A stretch of DNA of 64,000 nt, taken from NCBI GenBank assembly GCA_018662225.1, contig JABJGO010000019.1:17706-81705 (forward strand), in the 5' to 3' direction. Made by a program: the position numbers and the translations under genes. Shown piece by piece: positions 54,162-62,836 of this stretch. This stretch comes from Rhodospirillales bacterium (GTDB lineage Bacteria; Pseudomonadota; Alphaproteobacteria; Rhodospirillales; Casp-alpha2). The stretch's first letter is position 1, and each line of letters begins with the position of its first letter. A model generated the notes under the pieces. It worked only from the letters and a program-made list of their open reading frames with translations, made no database searches and was not told the origin of the DNA.

Positions 54162-55022
54162 ATGAACTCAGCATTGAAACTCGTCATTGAAGCGCCGGTC
54201 GCCGCCAAGCTCGGGATGATTATCGTTCTGTTGAATGTTTTGGCCGCCGTGTTCGCCCCCGTCATCGCGCCCTATAGCGAAACAGAGATTATCGGCGATA
54301 CCTGGGAAGGTGGTTTCTGGGATTCAGAAGCCCCCGAACACGATCCGCCCGCGCTGTTGGGCACGGACCATATTGGCCGCGATCTCTTTACACGACTTAT
54401 TTACGGTGCCAGAAACACTATCGGCATCGCCCTGGTTACCACCATGCTGGCGTTTGCCGTTGGAATCTCCCTGGGTTTTCTGGCCGCCACATTGCGCGGC
54501 TCGGTGGATCAGATAATCAGCCGTTCGGTGGAAGTTCTCATGGCGATCCCCACCCTGATTTTTGCGTTGATGGTGTTGTCGGTTCTGGGCACCGAAGTCC
54601 ACATATTGATCGTCGTTATCGCGTTACTGGATGCGACCCGCGTTTTCCGTATATCGCGCGCCGTCGCCATGGATGTGGAGGTGATGGAGTACGTGGAGGT
54701 GGCTAAATTGCGTGGCGAAGGCCTGTGGTGGGTTATGCGCCATGAAATTTTGCCGAACACGATGGCTCCCTTGCTGGCTGAGTTCGGCCTCAGGTTTTGC
54801 TTTGTGTTCCTGTTTATTGCCGCCCTCAGCTTTTTGGGCCTGGGCCTGCAACCACCCACCGCTGATTGGGGCAGCATGGTGCGCGAAAATGCTGAAGGCA
54901 TTAACTGGGGCATCATTGTTCCGCTGTTTCCGGCTGGTGCTATTGCTTTGCTGACCGTGGGGGTGAACCTGATTGTTGACTGGTTCCTGCACAAGGCATC
55001 CGGCATCCGTGATATCGAATAG
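54162..55022 (+). CDS. Dipeptide/oligopeptide-type ABC permease (DppC/OppC-like)
   Basis: 286 residues, six helices. The DppC mark LGTDHIGRDLFTRLIYGAR and EAA-type loop YVEVAKLRGEGLWWVMRHEI are present. The ATG at 54162 is 10 bases past the previous stop; the longer frame is a shadow of the DppB end. Confidence 0.93.
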   Translation: MNSALKLVIEAPVAAKLGMIIVLLNVLAAVFAPVIAPYSETEIIGDTWEGGFWDSEAPEHDPPALLGTDHIGRDLFTRLIYGARNTIGIALVTTMLAFAVGISLGFLAATLRGSVDQIISRSVEVLMAIPTLIFALMVLSVLGTEVHILIVVIALLDATRVFRISRAVAMDVEVMEYVEVAKLRGEGLWWVMRHEILPNTMAPLLAEFGLRFCFVFLFIAALSFLGLGLQPPTADWGSMVRENAEGINWGIIVPLFPAGAIALLTVGVNLIVDWFLHKASGIRDIE

Positions 55023-55043
55023 ATTTGAGCAGGGAAAAAACAT

Positions 55044-56687
55044 ATGTCTGAACCACTGCTTGTGATCAAAGACCTGGTCATCGAAGGCTACCAGGAAGAA
55101 CAATGGAACGGTATCGTCCATGGGGTTTCGCTGTCGCTTAACCGGGGTGAGGTTCTTGGTATTATTGGTGAATCCGGTGCGGGTAAATCGACCATCGGCA
55201 TCGCATCCATGGGTTACGCGCGGCCGGGCTGTCGCATCGTCAGTGGCTCCATCAATTTCGATGGTGTCGATATGGCGATGGCGTCCGAAGACCGTTTGCG
55301 CGAAATGCGCGGTGTCAGGGTGGCCTATGTGGCGCAAAGCGCCGCCGCATCGTTCAATCCTGCCCACCGCATTGTTCAGCAGTTCACCGAAACACCTGTG
55401 GTGCACAAGGTTATGGGCTTTGGCGCCGCCGAACAGAAATCCAAAGACCTGTTTAAGAGCATGGATTTACCAGACCCTGAGAACATCGGTCGTCGCTTCC
55501 CGCATCAGGTTTCGGGTGGTCAGTTACAGCGGGCCATGGTCGCCATGGCCATGTCGTGTGATCCTGATCTCATTATTTTTGATGAGCCGACCACGGCACT
55601 GGATGTGACCACACAAATCGAGGTTTTGGCCGCCATCAAGGACGCTATTCGCGAGCACAATACCGCCGCCCTCTATATCACCCACGATCTAGCGGTTGTA
55701 TCGCAGATCGCTGACCGGATTATGGTGCTGCGATACGGTAACGAGGTTGAGACTGGCGAGACCCGTCAGATGATTGAAAACCCGAAAGAAGATTACACCC
55801 GCGAGCTTCTATCCGTTCGCAAGGTCCATCAGGACAAGGCGGATATCGAAGGCTTGGGCAATGATATTCTGACGGTTAAGAACATCACCGCCAGCTATGG
55901 CAACGGTGTACGTGTGCTGGAAGATGTGAGCATGGCGGTCACCAAAGGCACGACCGTTGCCGTGGTCGGCGAGTCCGGGTCTGGTAAGTCCACAACCGCC
56001 CGTGTGATTACGGGGTTACTGCCGCCTGAAATGGGCGAAATCCTGTTCCATGGCGAACCCCTGGCACCATCGTTCAAGGATCGTCCACAGGACCAGCTTC
56101 GCCGTATCCAGATGATTTATCAGATGGCTGATGTGGCGCTGAACCCGCGCCAGAAGGTCAAAGATGTGATTGGTCGGCCGCTGGAACTGTATTTCGGCCT
56201 CAAAGGAGATGCCAAGAAGGCACGCGTAAAAGAGCTGCTAGAGAAGATCGAGCTTGGTGAAAATTATATGGACCGTTTCCCGTCCGAGTTGTCGGGCGGT
56301 GAGAAGCAACGGGTGTGTATAGCGCGTGCGCTAGCGGCCGAGCCTGAATTGATCATTTGTGACGAGGTCACATCAGCATTGGATCAACTGGTGGCCAAGG
56401 GCATCTTGAAACTGCTACAGGATTTGCAGAACGACCTGGGCGTCTCGTATCTGTTCATTACCCATGACTTGGCCACGGTGAAGGCCATTTCCGATGAAAT
56501 CGTGGTCATGTACCAAGGCAAGGTTGTTGAGCAAGGCCCGCGTGACGAAATCCTGACCCCACCCCATCACGATTATACAGACCTGTTACTGTCATCAGTG
56601 CCTGAGATGGATCCCGACTGGCTTGATGGTGTGCTCGAACACCGTAAGGAGTTGGAAGCTCGTGGCGTGGTGAATTTGCGCACTTAG
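55044..56687 (+). CDS. Fused two-domain ABC ATPase (DppD-DppF fusion)
   Basis: 547 residues containing two complete ABC domains. First: Walker A GESGAGKSTIG, signature VSGGQLQRAMVAMAM, Walker B LIIFDEPTTALD. Second: Walker A GESGSGKSTTAR, signature [15 protein letters not shown], Walker B ELIICDEVTSALD. The oligopeptide C-terminal extension is present in both. The fusion replaces separate DppD and DppF proteins and powers the two permeases. Confidence 0.94.
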   Translation: MSEPLLVIKDLVIEGYQEEQWNGIVHGVSLSLNRGEVLGIIGESGAGKSTIGIASMGYARPGCRIVSGSINFDGVDMAMASEDRLREMRGVRVAYVAQSAAASFNPAHRIVQQFTETPVVHKVMGFGAAEQKSKDLFKSMDLPDPENIGRRFPHQVSGGQLQRAMVAMAMSCDPDLIIFDEPTTALDVTTQIEVLAAIKDAIREHNTAALYITHDLAVVSQIADRIMVLRYGNEVETGETRQMIENPKEDYTRELLSVRKVHQDKADIEGLGNDILTVKNITASYGNGVRVLEDVSMAVTKGTTVAVVGESGSGKSTTARVITGLLPPEMGEILFHGEPLAPSFKDRPQDQLRRIQMIYQMADVALNPRQKVKDVIGRPLELYFGLKGDAKKARVKELLEKIELGENYMDRFPSELSGGEKQRVCIARALAAEPELIICDEVTSALDQLVAKGILKLLQDLQNDLGVSYLFITHDLATVKAISDEIVVMYQGKVVEQGPRDEILTPPHHDYTDLLLSSVPEMDPDWLDGVLEHRKELEARGVVNLRT

Positions 56688-56772
56688 CTTGCTAGTGCGA
56701 CCCCAGCGCAGATGTCAGCGAGCCGTGAGAGCCATCACTTGGGCTGTTGAGGCATTCTTTTGGTGTCGGAAA

Positions 56773-57552
56773 TTAGCCATCCGCCAATTGAAAGCGCACG
56801 GGAACTTCAACACTTGCGGTAACCGATATCCCATTCTTGGTTGCGGGAATAAAGCGCCACTTTCCAACGGCCTGGATGGCGGCTCGGTCCAGAACAGAAA
56901 ATCCCGAACTCTTCATAATGATAATAGCAAGGGGGTGGCCCTTTGACGCCACTTCAACCCGCAGAAATACCACGCCTTCCATACCGCGCTGGCGAGCTTG
57001 ACGCGGATATATTGGTTTTGGATTATGTAAGTAAGCTGCTTGACCATTTGGTGGCGTATAGAGAGGCGCTGCTGAGGGAAGAGGCAATGGGGTGTTGTAT
57101 GAGGCAGGCGAACTATTCACGTTTATGACCTTTACGTGCATTCTCGGCTCTACCTGCCGAGGCGTGGGCTCGATCTGTGGCGGTGTGGGTTTAGAAGGTG
57201 GTGTTTCCATCGCTACTATCGCAGGGTTGGTGCTTTCCGGCAGGAATTGTTCTGGTTCTGGCTCAGACTCTACTTCTGATTCAGGCTCCGGCTCCGGCTC
57301 CGGTTCTGGCTCAAGCTCAAGCTCAGGTTCCGGATCAAGGGTGGGCTCTGGTTCGGGAGTTGGGAATAAGGACTGATAGGCGACCTCACTGATAATTTCA
57401 AAGTAAACTGGTGGTGGCGGTGGTTTGAAGGAAAGATTTTGCCAGACCGCAACAGCAATAACCACCGCCCCATGCAACGCCAGAGCAAAGGTCGTCGACA
57501 AGCAACGTCCTGCCCAACCCGTTCCTGCTTCACTGCTGCCTTCGAGTCTCAT
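56773..57552 (-). CDS. TonB-family energy transducer
   Basis: 259 residues. A single N-terminal helix (about 19-40), a PPPPP stretch, a rigid acidic linker of Pro-Glu repeats (about 70-105), and the C-terminal TonB domain (YPRQARQRGMEGVVFLRVEV, then SSGFSVLDRAAIQAVGKWRF). It passes proton-motive energy to outer-membrane receptors. The start at 57552 overlaps the TlpA-like stop by 4 bases. Last gene of the operon led by the DUF2946 gene, so it is probably dedicated to the receptor there. No exbB/exbD is adjacent. Confidence 0.93.
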   Translation of the reverse strand: MRLEGSSEAGTGWAGRCLSTTFALALHGAVVIAVAVWQNLSFKPPPPPVYFEIISEVAYQSLFPTPEPEPTLDPEPELELEPEPEPEPEPESEVESEPEPEQFLPESTNPAIVAMETPPSKPTPPQIEPTPRQVEPRMHVKVINVNSSPASYNTPLPLPSAAPLYTPPNGQAAYLHNPKPIYPRQARQRGMEGVVFLRVEVASKGHPLAIIIMKSSGFSVLDRAAIQAVGKWRFIPATKNGISVTASVEVPVRFQLADG

Positions 57553-58040
57553 GGCACACCTGACGCCGTCAGCCATGATTTCAGTGTTGCGGGATCGACC
57601 ATGCCTGAATGAGCATGAAGCTTACCGCTCACATCAATGAAGTAGGTGCGGGGTAGTTCGCCGCGCCACTTCGGGTCCACATCGTAGCGCAAGCGTTCAA
57701 CGAACGGATCGGCAAATACCCATGACTCCACCCCGGTCAACTGGTGGCGTTCAAGAAGGTTTTCTATTCGCTCGCTATCCTCAAGTTTGTCTGTGGAAAC
57801 AAGGACGACGGTGAGGTCAGGATGAGTTTCCAGGATTTCATGCCAAATCGACATTTCGGCTAAACAGGGAGCGCATGTTAGCGACCAGAACGCCACGACT
57901 AACATGTCCCCCTTGTGCCATTCGCGAATGGTTGCAAAATCACCCTTGTTAAATGCAATCGGCTCGTTAGCAGATGACGGATGAGTGGGGTTTGCCCACA
58001 TGCATAGAACTGTGATGCAGAATGTTACAACGCGCCACAT
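57549..58040 (-). CDS. TlpA-like periplasmic thioredoxin-fold protein
   Basis: 163 residues with an N-terminal hydrophobic signal and a thioredoxin fold carrying Cys56-x-x-Cys59 (LTCAPCLAE), a TlpA/ScoI-like redox pair. WVFADPF and LPRTYFIDVSGKLHAHSG follow as in TlpA. Such proteins reduce cysteines of, or hand metal to, periplasmic partners. ATG 58040 is 14 bases after the Asp-box protein; the longer frame is a shadow. Between that gene and tonB in the copper-type operon. Confidence 0.88.
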   Translation of the reverse strand: MWRVVTFCITVLCMWANPTHPSSANEPIAFNKGDFATIREWHKGDMLVVAFWSLTCAPCLAEMSIWHEILETHPDLTVVLVSTDKLEDSERIENLLERHQLTGVESWVFADPFVERLRYDVDPKWRGELPRTYFIDVSGKLHAHSGMVDPATLKSWLTASGVP

Positions 58041-58054
58041 AGCACCCTCCCGTC

Positions 58055-59311
58055 TCAATGCGAATCGACGAGTGGCGCTATCCGCATACTGCGCCACCCC
58101 TCGATCATGGTTGTCCAACTAACGTGAACCCAGCCGTTGGCATGAATTAAAAATGGGTGATCGCTGGGGCCCGGCGTTTGCGCGACACGCAAGGGCACCG
58201 ACCAGGTCCGGCCCGCATCCGCCGATTGCGATACGTAGAGCTCACTCTCCTCGCCGGTGAATTCCTTCCATGCGAGGAATACGGTTTTACCGATTGCCAG
58301 AACGTGGGGATGGGAGGCCTGCCGATCCGTCGCGCCAAAACCACTTGGTGCGCTGAAGCTTTTCCCGCCATCATCCGAGCGCGCATGGAACAGCCCACTC
58401 CTGACCTCGCCATCGGTGTACCAGACCACATGTTGGACACCTGCATTGGTTATGGAAATGGCTGGACCATGGTGCGGGCAACCATCAATTGCCCAATGAT
58501 CGTCGCTCAAACGCACGGGTATATTGTTGGTGTTCAGGCGTATCACCATATGATCGCGAATATTCGGCGCAAACACATGGCGCCAAACGACCACCGGCGT
58601 CTCCCCGTCGAGCGCCATCGCTGTACGACAGCATTCACAGCTATGGTCTGCTACTTTTGTATTTGGCGCAAAAGATGCTCCGCGATCATCAGACCATGTA
58701 TAGTAAAGAGCTGCGCCGCGATAGACCTGTCCGTTGTTCTTGGCTGCGAACAGATCACGTTTGTCCAGCCAAGCCATGTAGATTCGACCTGATGACGTCA
58801 CGGCAATTGTATCGAAGCGTTGGCTACCGGGTTCAGCCTCGTCCGTTACTGGTCGTGGTGCAGAATAAGTTTTCCCACCATCAAGTGAGCGGGAGAAATA
58901 GATCACGCCGGTGTATTCGCGTTTCCCCTTGGCCGTGAAGGATACGTAGACATCACCATTTTCAGCGACCACTGCCTTGGGCCGGTTTTCACCATTCTTG
59001 TCCACATGCATAGCGCTTTGCGTCACGCGCACGGGGCGCGTGAATCCATCTGCAGGGTTGTGCGCCGAAGCCACGTATACATGGCCTTGCTGAGTCCAGG
59101 TCAGCCACCACCTGCCATGCCCGTCCACGGTGGGCGTAGGGGCCTCGGCGCACATAACCGACGGTAAGGTGCCTTCCTGCAAACATTGAGCCGGTGGGTG
59201 GGCACCCGCCTTGTTTTGATCATGGTTGGTATGTTGGGCAGCGGCACCACCACCTGCCAAAAGGCAGGTGGTGAATACCAGTGCGCGATATATCTTCCGC
59301 GCGCCAAACAT
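58055..59311 (-). CDS. Secreted Asp-box (BNR/sialidase-like) beta-propeller protein with Cys/His clusters
   Basis: 418 residues. Signal peptide ending near GGGAAAQ. At least four Asp-boxes (SRSLDGGKTYS, TWSDDRGASF, ARSDDGGKSF, SQSADAGRTW) imply a propeller. It is not a convincing sialidase: the Arg triad is not visible. It has an N-terminal His/Cys-rich start (HTNHDQNK...QCLQEG), DHSCECCRTAM in the middle and DGCPHHGPAIS later, which look metal-binding. Translation is coupled to the receptor gene (TGATG overlap at 59311). A copper-handling role is inferred from the operon. Confidence 0.85.
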   Translation of the reverse strand: MFGARKIYRALVFTTCLLAGGGAAAQHTNHDQNKAGAHPPAQCLQEGTLPSVMCAEAPTPTVDGHGRWWLTWTQQGHVYVASAHNPADGFTRPVRVTQSAMHVDKNGENRPKAVVAENGDVYVSFTAKGKREYTGVIYFSRSLDGGKTYSAPRPVTDEAEPGSQRFDTIAVTSSGRIYMAWLDKRDLFAAKNNGQVYRGAALYYTWSDDRGASFAPNTKVADHSCECCRTAMALDGETPVVVWRHVFAPNIRDHMVIRLNTNNIPVRLSDDHWAIDGCPHHGPAISITNAGVQHVVWYTDGEVRSGLFHARSDDGGKSFSAPSGFGATDRQASHPHVLAIGKTVFLAWKEFTGEESELYVSQSADAGRTWSVPLRVAQTPGPSDHPFLIHANGWVHVSWTTMIEGWRSMRIAPLVDSH

Positions 59312-61383
59312 CAGAACGCCGCTTCGACGCCGATAAAGGCGCTCATCGGCAGTCCCGGGGCGAATTCATGCCCGTTAGAGCCATACTTGGCAGACGTTGC
59401 ATAACGCTCATCGGTCAGGTTCATGAGGCGCCCGAATATACGGACATTTTCGGTGACGTCATACCCGGCACGAATATTGAACAGGTTATGACCGGTGTAA
59501 CGGTGAGTGTTGGCTTCATCCATCCAGTAATCACCCATGCTGACCCATTCCAGTTGCAAGGTCGCATCCGGCAGAAAAGAAGGGCTGTAACCGAGGGAAA
59601 AATTGCCTATCCAACGCGGGGCCGACATCATTTCATTACCGCTGTAATCGGTATTCTCATCGGTGACCCAATCTTCGTATGTGTGCATGGCATAGGACAT
59701 TGCGCTTTCCAAATTCCATTGTGGATTGAAGATATATCCGATTTGTGCTTCCACACCGCGATGCAGCGTTTCACCCGCGTTCATGTTCACCCGATCATTA
59801 CTTGCATCGGTGTAGGTGAGGATGTCGTCTTTCTTGACCATGTAGTAGGCCGACACTTCATAAGACAGCGCACTATTCGGTTTCCCACGCACGCCAATTT
59901 CGTAGTTGTCTACCTTGACGGCATCCAGGTGCATGGAATCAATGTTCTTGCCGGAACGGAAGAGCTTCGATTCCGACGGTGCCCGGAAGGCCTGCTTGTA
60001 GGTGGCAAAACCGTTGAGGTTCGGCATGAATGCATAGGTCGCCCCAAATTTCGGACTGGCATGCAGGAAGTTGACAGTGTTGTCGCCCAGACGTTTGTGT
60101 TTGCTGCTGGTGAGATCAATGCTCAGGTTGTTGTCGTACTCGTAGCGCATGGCGTCGATGCGCAGGCCGCCCGAAAGACGCAGTTTCTCAACCGGCGATG
60201 TTTCAACATGAACGTAGGGTGATGCCGACATGAAGGTCACATCGTAATCGTAGACCGTTTCGTCAAACGCATAGTCCGTATAAACATTACCGACCTTGGT
60301 TCTGGAAATCTTGTCTTCCTCGCGGGAACCGGGACTGTAGTCCAGGTCGCCGCCCACGACCACGCGGGTACGGTACGGTGCGAAATCCATGCGGTACTTG
60401 CCCATCATGCCCGCCGACATGTGGCCTGTGGTATATCTAACAGGATCGTAGCTGAGCGACCAGTTAGGCAGCATGTCCATACTGTTCCAGCGCAGATACG
60501 GCGTTAGACTCAACAGGGTATTTTCGCTTTCGTTTTCATAAGCTGAGGATAAACGAACGGCCTGAACCTTGCGGTAGGATATCGGCGTATAGTTTTCCGT
60601 CGGGTTGTTCTTATAATCATCTATGTATAGGCGCGACGAGCCGGCAGTCTCTTGGTTGATATTGGATGCCGACAATACGGTTTTCAGAAACCCTCCATTC
60701 TTGAGGAAGGTATCCCAGCGCAGGGTTGCACTCTGGCGATCATAGCCCGTCTTTTCGCGCCAACCGTCAGTGTGCGTAAGGTTCAAATCTGTACGGATGG
60801 CATTGTCACCCCAACTGTCGCTGAAGCTGGCTAACCCCCGCATGAATCCGTGCGCGCCGTATTCCAGTGAGGCTTCGGTTTCCTGTTCGATGGATGGTGC
60901 TCGGGTCAACACATTGATAACGCCGCCGATGGCGTCACTGCCCTGTAATGCGGAACCGGGACCCTTGTTGACCTCGATACCACCGGACTGCGGCACGTTC
61001 ACCTCATAAAGGGCATTATGGTTGAAGAAACCTGTGGAGCGCGTCGGCACACCGTCTTCCAGGTACAAATAAACCGGACTCGTGGTTATGGGCTGGCGGA
61101 TTGCCGCCATGTGGCCTTCGCCGTTGGTGGTTGAAATATGAACACCGGAAACCCGCCCAAGAGCCTCGGTGGGGTGGGCCGGTTTCAAATCGCGAAGAGT
61201 GATGCCACCCACGCTTTGCACCGAAGCTGCTGTTTCTGCCTTAGGTTGTTCCTCGCGGGTGCCCGTGACGGTCACCTCATCGAGCACGATGGGTTCACCG
61301 GCAGTTGCCGGGCTTGCCAACAATGTAGCAAGGGTCGCGGCGGCGCACGTGCCGACGCCACGTCGAATCATGGTTTGTTTCAT
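59311..61383 (-). CDS. TonB-dependent outer-membrane receptor (copper-type locus)
   Basis: 690 residues. Signal peptide, TonB-box-like DEVTVTGTREEQ, plug domain (TLRDLKPAHPTEALGRVSGV and NKGPGSALQGSDAIGGVINV), then a 22-strand barrel ending in ...PGLPMSAFIGVEAAF with terminal Phe. The substrate is inferred from the DUF2946/CruR-type gene upstream: in Bordetella the equivalent receptor is BfrG, whose operon is turned down by copper. A 101-base gap with an 8-bp hairpin separates it from that gene. Confidence 0.93.
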   Translation of the reverse strand: MKQTMIRRGVGTCAAATLATLLASPATAGEPIVLDEVTVTGTREEQPKAETAASVQSVGGITLRDLKPAHPTEALGRVSGVHISTTNGEGHMAAIRQPITTSPVYLYLEDGVPTRSTGFFNHNALYEVNVPQSGGIEVNKGPGSALQGSDAIGGVINVLTRAPSIEQETEASLEYGAHGFMRGLASFSDSWGDNAIRTDLNLTHTDGWREKTGYDRQSATLRWDTFLKNGGFLKTVLSASNINQETAGSSRLYIDDYKNNPTENYTPISYRKVQAVRLSSAYENESENTLLSLTPYLRWNSMDMLPNWSLSYDPVRYTTGHMSAGMMGKYRMDFAPYRTRVVVGGDLDYSPGSREEDKISRTKVGNVYTDYAFDETVYDYDVTFMSASPYVHVETSPVEKLRLSGGLRIDAMRYEYDNNLSIDLTSSKHKRLGDNTVNFLHASPKFGATYAFMPNLNGFATYKQAFRAPSESKLFRSGKNIDSMHLDAVKVDNYEIGVRGKPNSALSYEVSAYYMVKKDDILTYTDASNDRVNMNAGETLHRGVEAQIGYIFNPQWNLESAMSYAMHTYEDWVTDENTDYSGNEMMSAPRWIGNFSLGYSPSFLPDATLQLEWVSMGDYWMDEANTHRYTGHNLFNIRAGYDVTENVRIFGRLMNLTDERYATSAKYGSNGHEFAPGLPMSAFIGVEAAF

Positions 61384-61435
61384 TTTGTTTTCTCGCTTTA
61401 ATCTTGATTGCTAACAGCGCACGCACGGATATCTG

Positions 61436-61456
61436 TTTCCTGTTATGGACAGGAAA
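61436..61456 (-). promoter_or_regulatory. Hairpin in the DUF2946-receptor gap
   Basis: TTTCCTGT and ACAGGAAA are 8-bp perfect arms around TATGG. It lies between the stop of the DUF2946 gene and the receptor start, the place where rho-dependent termination occurs in the Bordetella cruR system. No T run follows on the minus strand, so this is not an intrinsic terminator. Confidence 0.5.
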
Positions 61457-61484
61457 ACACCACGCATGGCATTGCGTCAGGGCT

Positions 61485-61916
61485 TCAGGAGAAAGCGGGA
61501 GGAGCGCGCGGGGGGCGCGAAGTCAGGGATATACTGTATCGTGTTTGCCTGACGTGTTCAGGGCTAAAGATGCGCACCTGAGGCTCCGCCGAAACAACAA
61601 CGGCAAGTGGTACGTTGACGGTTCCGCATTGTCCGCCGTTCAACGGCAGGCAGAAAGCGCAAAGATCAGCATCGCTCTTGTTGTCGGGAAGGGGGTTGCC
61701 ATTGGCGTCAAGGACGATGGTTCGCAGCCCGTTGGGCGTGCAGATAATGATGGTGCTTGTCAGCTCGGTATCGGATACGGCAGTGAGTGCGCCAGCCTCC
61801 GCCATGGGCACGGAGACGCCGACGATGAGATTGAGGATAAGCGCACTTAACGCCAGCCATGATGTAATTTTGCGGCGGCGCACGTTGCGGTTAGATCGAG
61901 CAGAACTGTAGTTCAT
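61485..61916 (-). CDS. cruR: DUF2946 protein with CxxC and C-terminal RAPP motif (CruR-type copper-responsive upstream regulator)
   Basis: 143 residues. A basic start and one hydrophobic signal-like helix (about 17-41), then the DUF2946 core: Cys59 in IIICTPNGLR, the copper-sensing pair Cys86-Ala-Phe-Cys89 in DLCAFCLPLN, and a C-terminal RPPRAPPAFS with RAPP at 137-140, four residues before the end. In Bordetella pertussis, CruR stalls the ribosome at RAPP; copper binding to CxxC relieves the stall and lets Rho terminate before the receptor gene. Here the same architecture heads receptor, Asp-box protein, TlpA and TonB genes. The start is uncertain (61916, or TTG 61964); neither has a strong ribosome site. 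Confidence 0.88.
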   Translation of the reverse strand: MNYSSARSNRNVRRRKITSWLALSALILNLIVGVSVPMAEAGALTAVSDTELTSTIIICTPNGLRTIVLDANGNPLPDNKSDADLCAFCLPLNGGQCGTVNVPLAVVVSAEPQVRIFSPEHVRQTRYSISLTSRPPRAPPAFS

Positions 61917-61950
61917 GGGCATCAGACTGTTGATTGGCCTATTAACCGAA

Positions 61951-62030
61951 TTGACCGTAGCCAATTACACCATGATTGGAGGAATAGTAATTGACCGTGG
62001 TTAACTACACCATGGTTGATGGGACAGTAA
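61951..62030. repeat. 40-bp imperfect tandem repeat with conserved dyads upstream of cruR
   Basis: Unit 1 is 61951-61990 and unit 2 is 61991-62030, 31 of 40 positions identical. Each unit contains the invariant core TACACCATG flanked by inverted arms: CCAAT/ATTGG in unit 1 and TTAAC/GTTGA in unit 2. Two arm pairs change together (C-G to T-A and T-A to C-G), preserving the dyad. It ends 34 bases before the cruR start. Confidence 0.8.
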
Positions 62031-62168
62031 TGATATTGTCTGATCAGAAACTCCATGCTGCGAGCATAGACTTATCGAACTCAACTGATTATGGCGTCAC
62101 AATCAAGCGATTCGAGAAGATGAAGCGGTGGTGGTGAACGCAGTCATGAGCGAACTCGTCTCCGGTGA

Positions 62169-62319
62169 TTTCCCCTGTTAAACAGGGAAAGAACAGGGAA
62201 TTTTTACAATTTTGGCCATTTCTGCTTCCTCGAAGACCTGCAAAACCGCAATATCACTGGGTTTCTGGGCGCATTTCCCTAAGACGCATAACAGGGAAAA
62301 GAAAAGAAGTATCAGGGAA
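62169..62319. repeat. CAGGGAA repeat cluster with hairpin
   Basis: CAGGGAA occurs at 62183, 62194, 62292 and 62313. The first forms a hairpin, TTTCCCCTGTT-a-AACAGGGAAA (62169-62190) with one bulged C. Similar CAGGGAA-rich non-coding blocks occur, as I recall, in other alphaproteobacterial genomes; the origin is unclear. Confidence 0.55.
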
Positions 62320-62836
62320 CTGAACTGGCGGACCAGTCGGCTGTCAAAGAAAGCAATAGTGGGCCTGATCCCGTCCGGTTAAACCCCAATAGCGGAAGTG
62401 ATGGTGTATATCAAAACACTTCTGCTAACGCCCCGTTCCGGAAATCTGACCGAGTCGAGAACCCACATCAGTTATTCCAGCGTCGAGAACGAGCGATGGT
62501 GAGATTTAGAACCATTGCAATACTTCGAAAAAGTGCTTTTGTTCGCGTAGCACTCCACGGCTACTTCAATCAAGAACAGCACCTTTGCAATGGCCAAGCT
62601 TTCAAACAACAAAGCTCCGTTGCCTAAGAAGGGTGACATTAGTTGGTAATCTGAGAATGAGCGATTTTGGTCTTTTCTAACGTTCGTTAATCCCGCTGAA
62701 AATACCAAGTCACGTGAGCTTTTCCAGGCGCTTAGCTATTCTCAACGACGTTCATATCTAAAATTATCCACGACACTCTCTGGCGCAGAGCCTAGAGACT
62801 ACATTGCGATAACTGAGTAAATATTGAAATTTTCAA

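Noticed and set aside
57092..57376. Ser-Gly-rich repetitive plus-strand frame
   Set aside because: It is the antisense of the Pro-Glu linker of TonB, not a silk-like or surface protein.
58055..59311. Calling the Asp-box protein a true exo-sialidase
   Set aside because: Asp-boxes are present but the catalytic Arg triad, Tyr/Glu pair and FRIP motif are not visible, and the operon context is metal uptake.
62472..62708. 78-codon minus-strand frame in the gene-poor region
   Set aside because: No ribosome site, no recognisable domain, in a stretch with decayed-looking sequence; too weak to call a gene or a transposase remnant.
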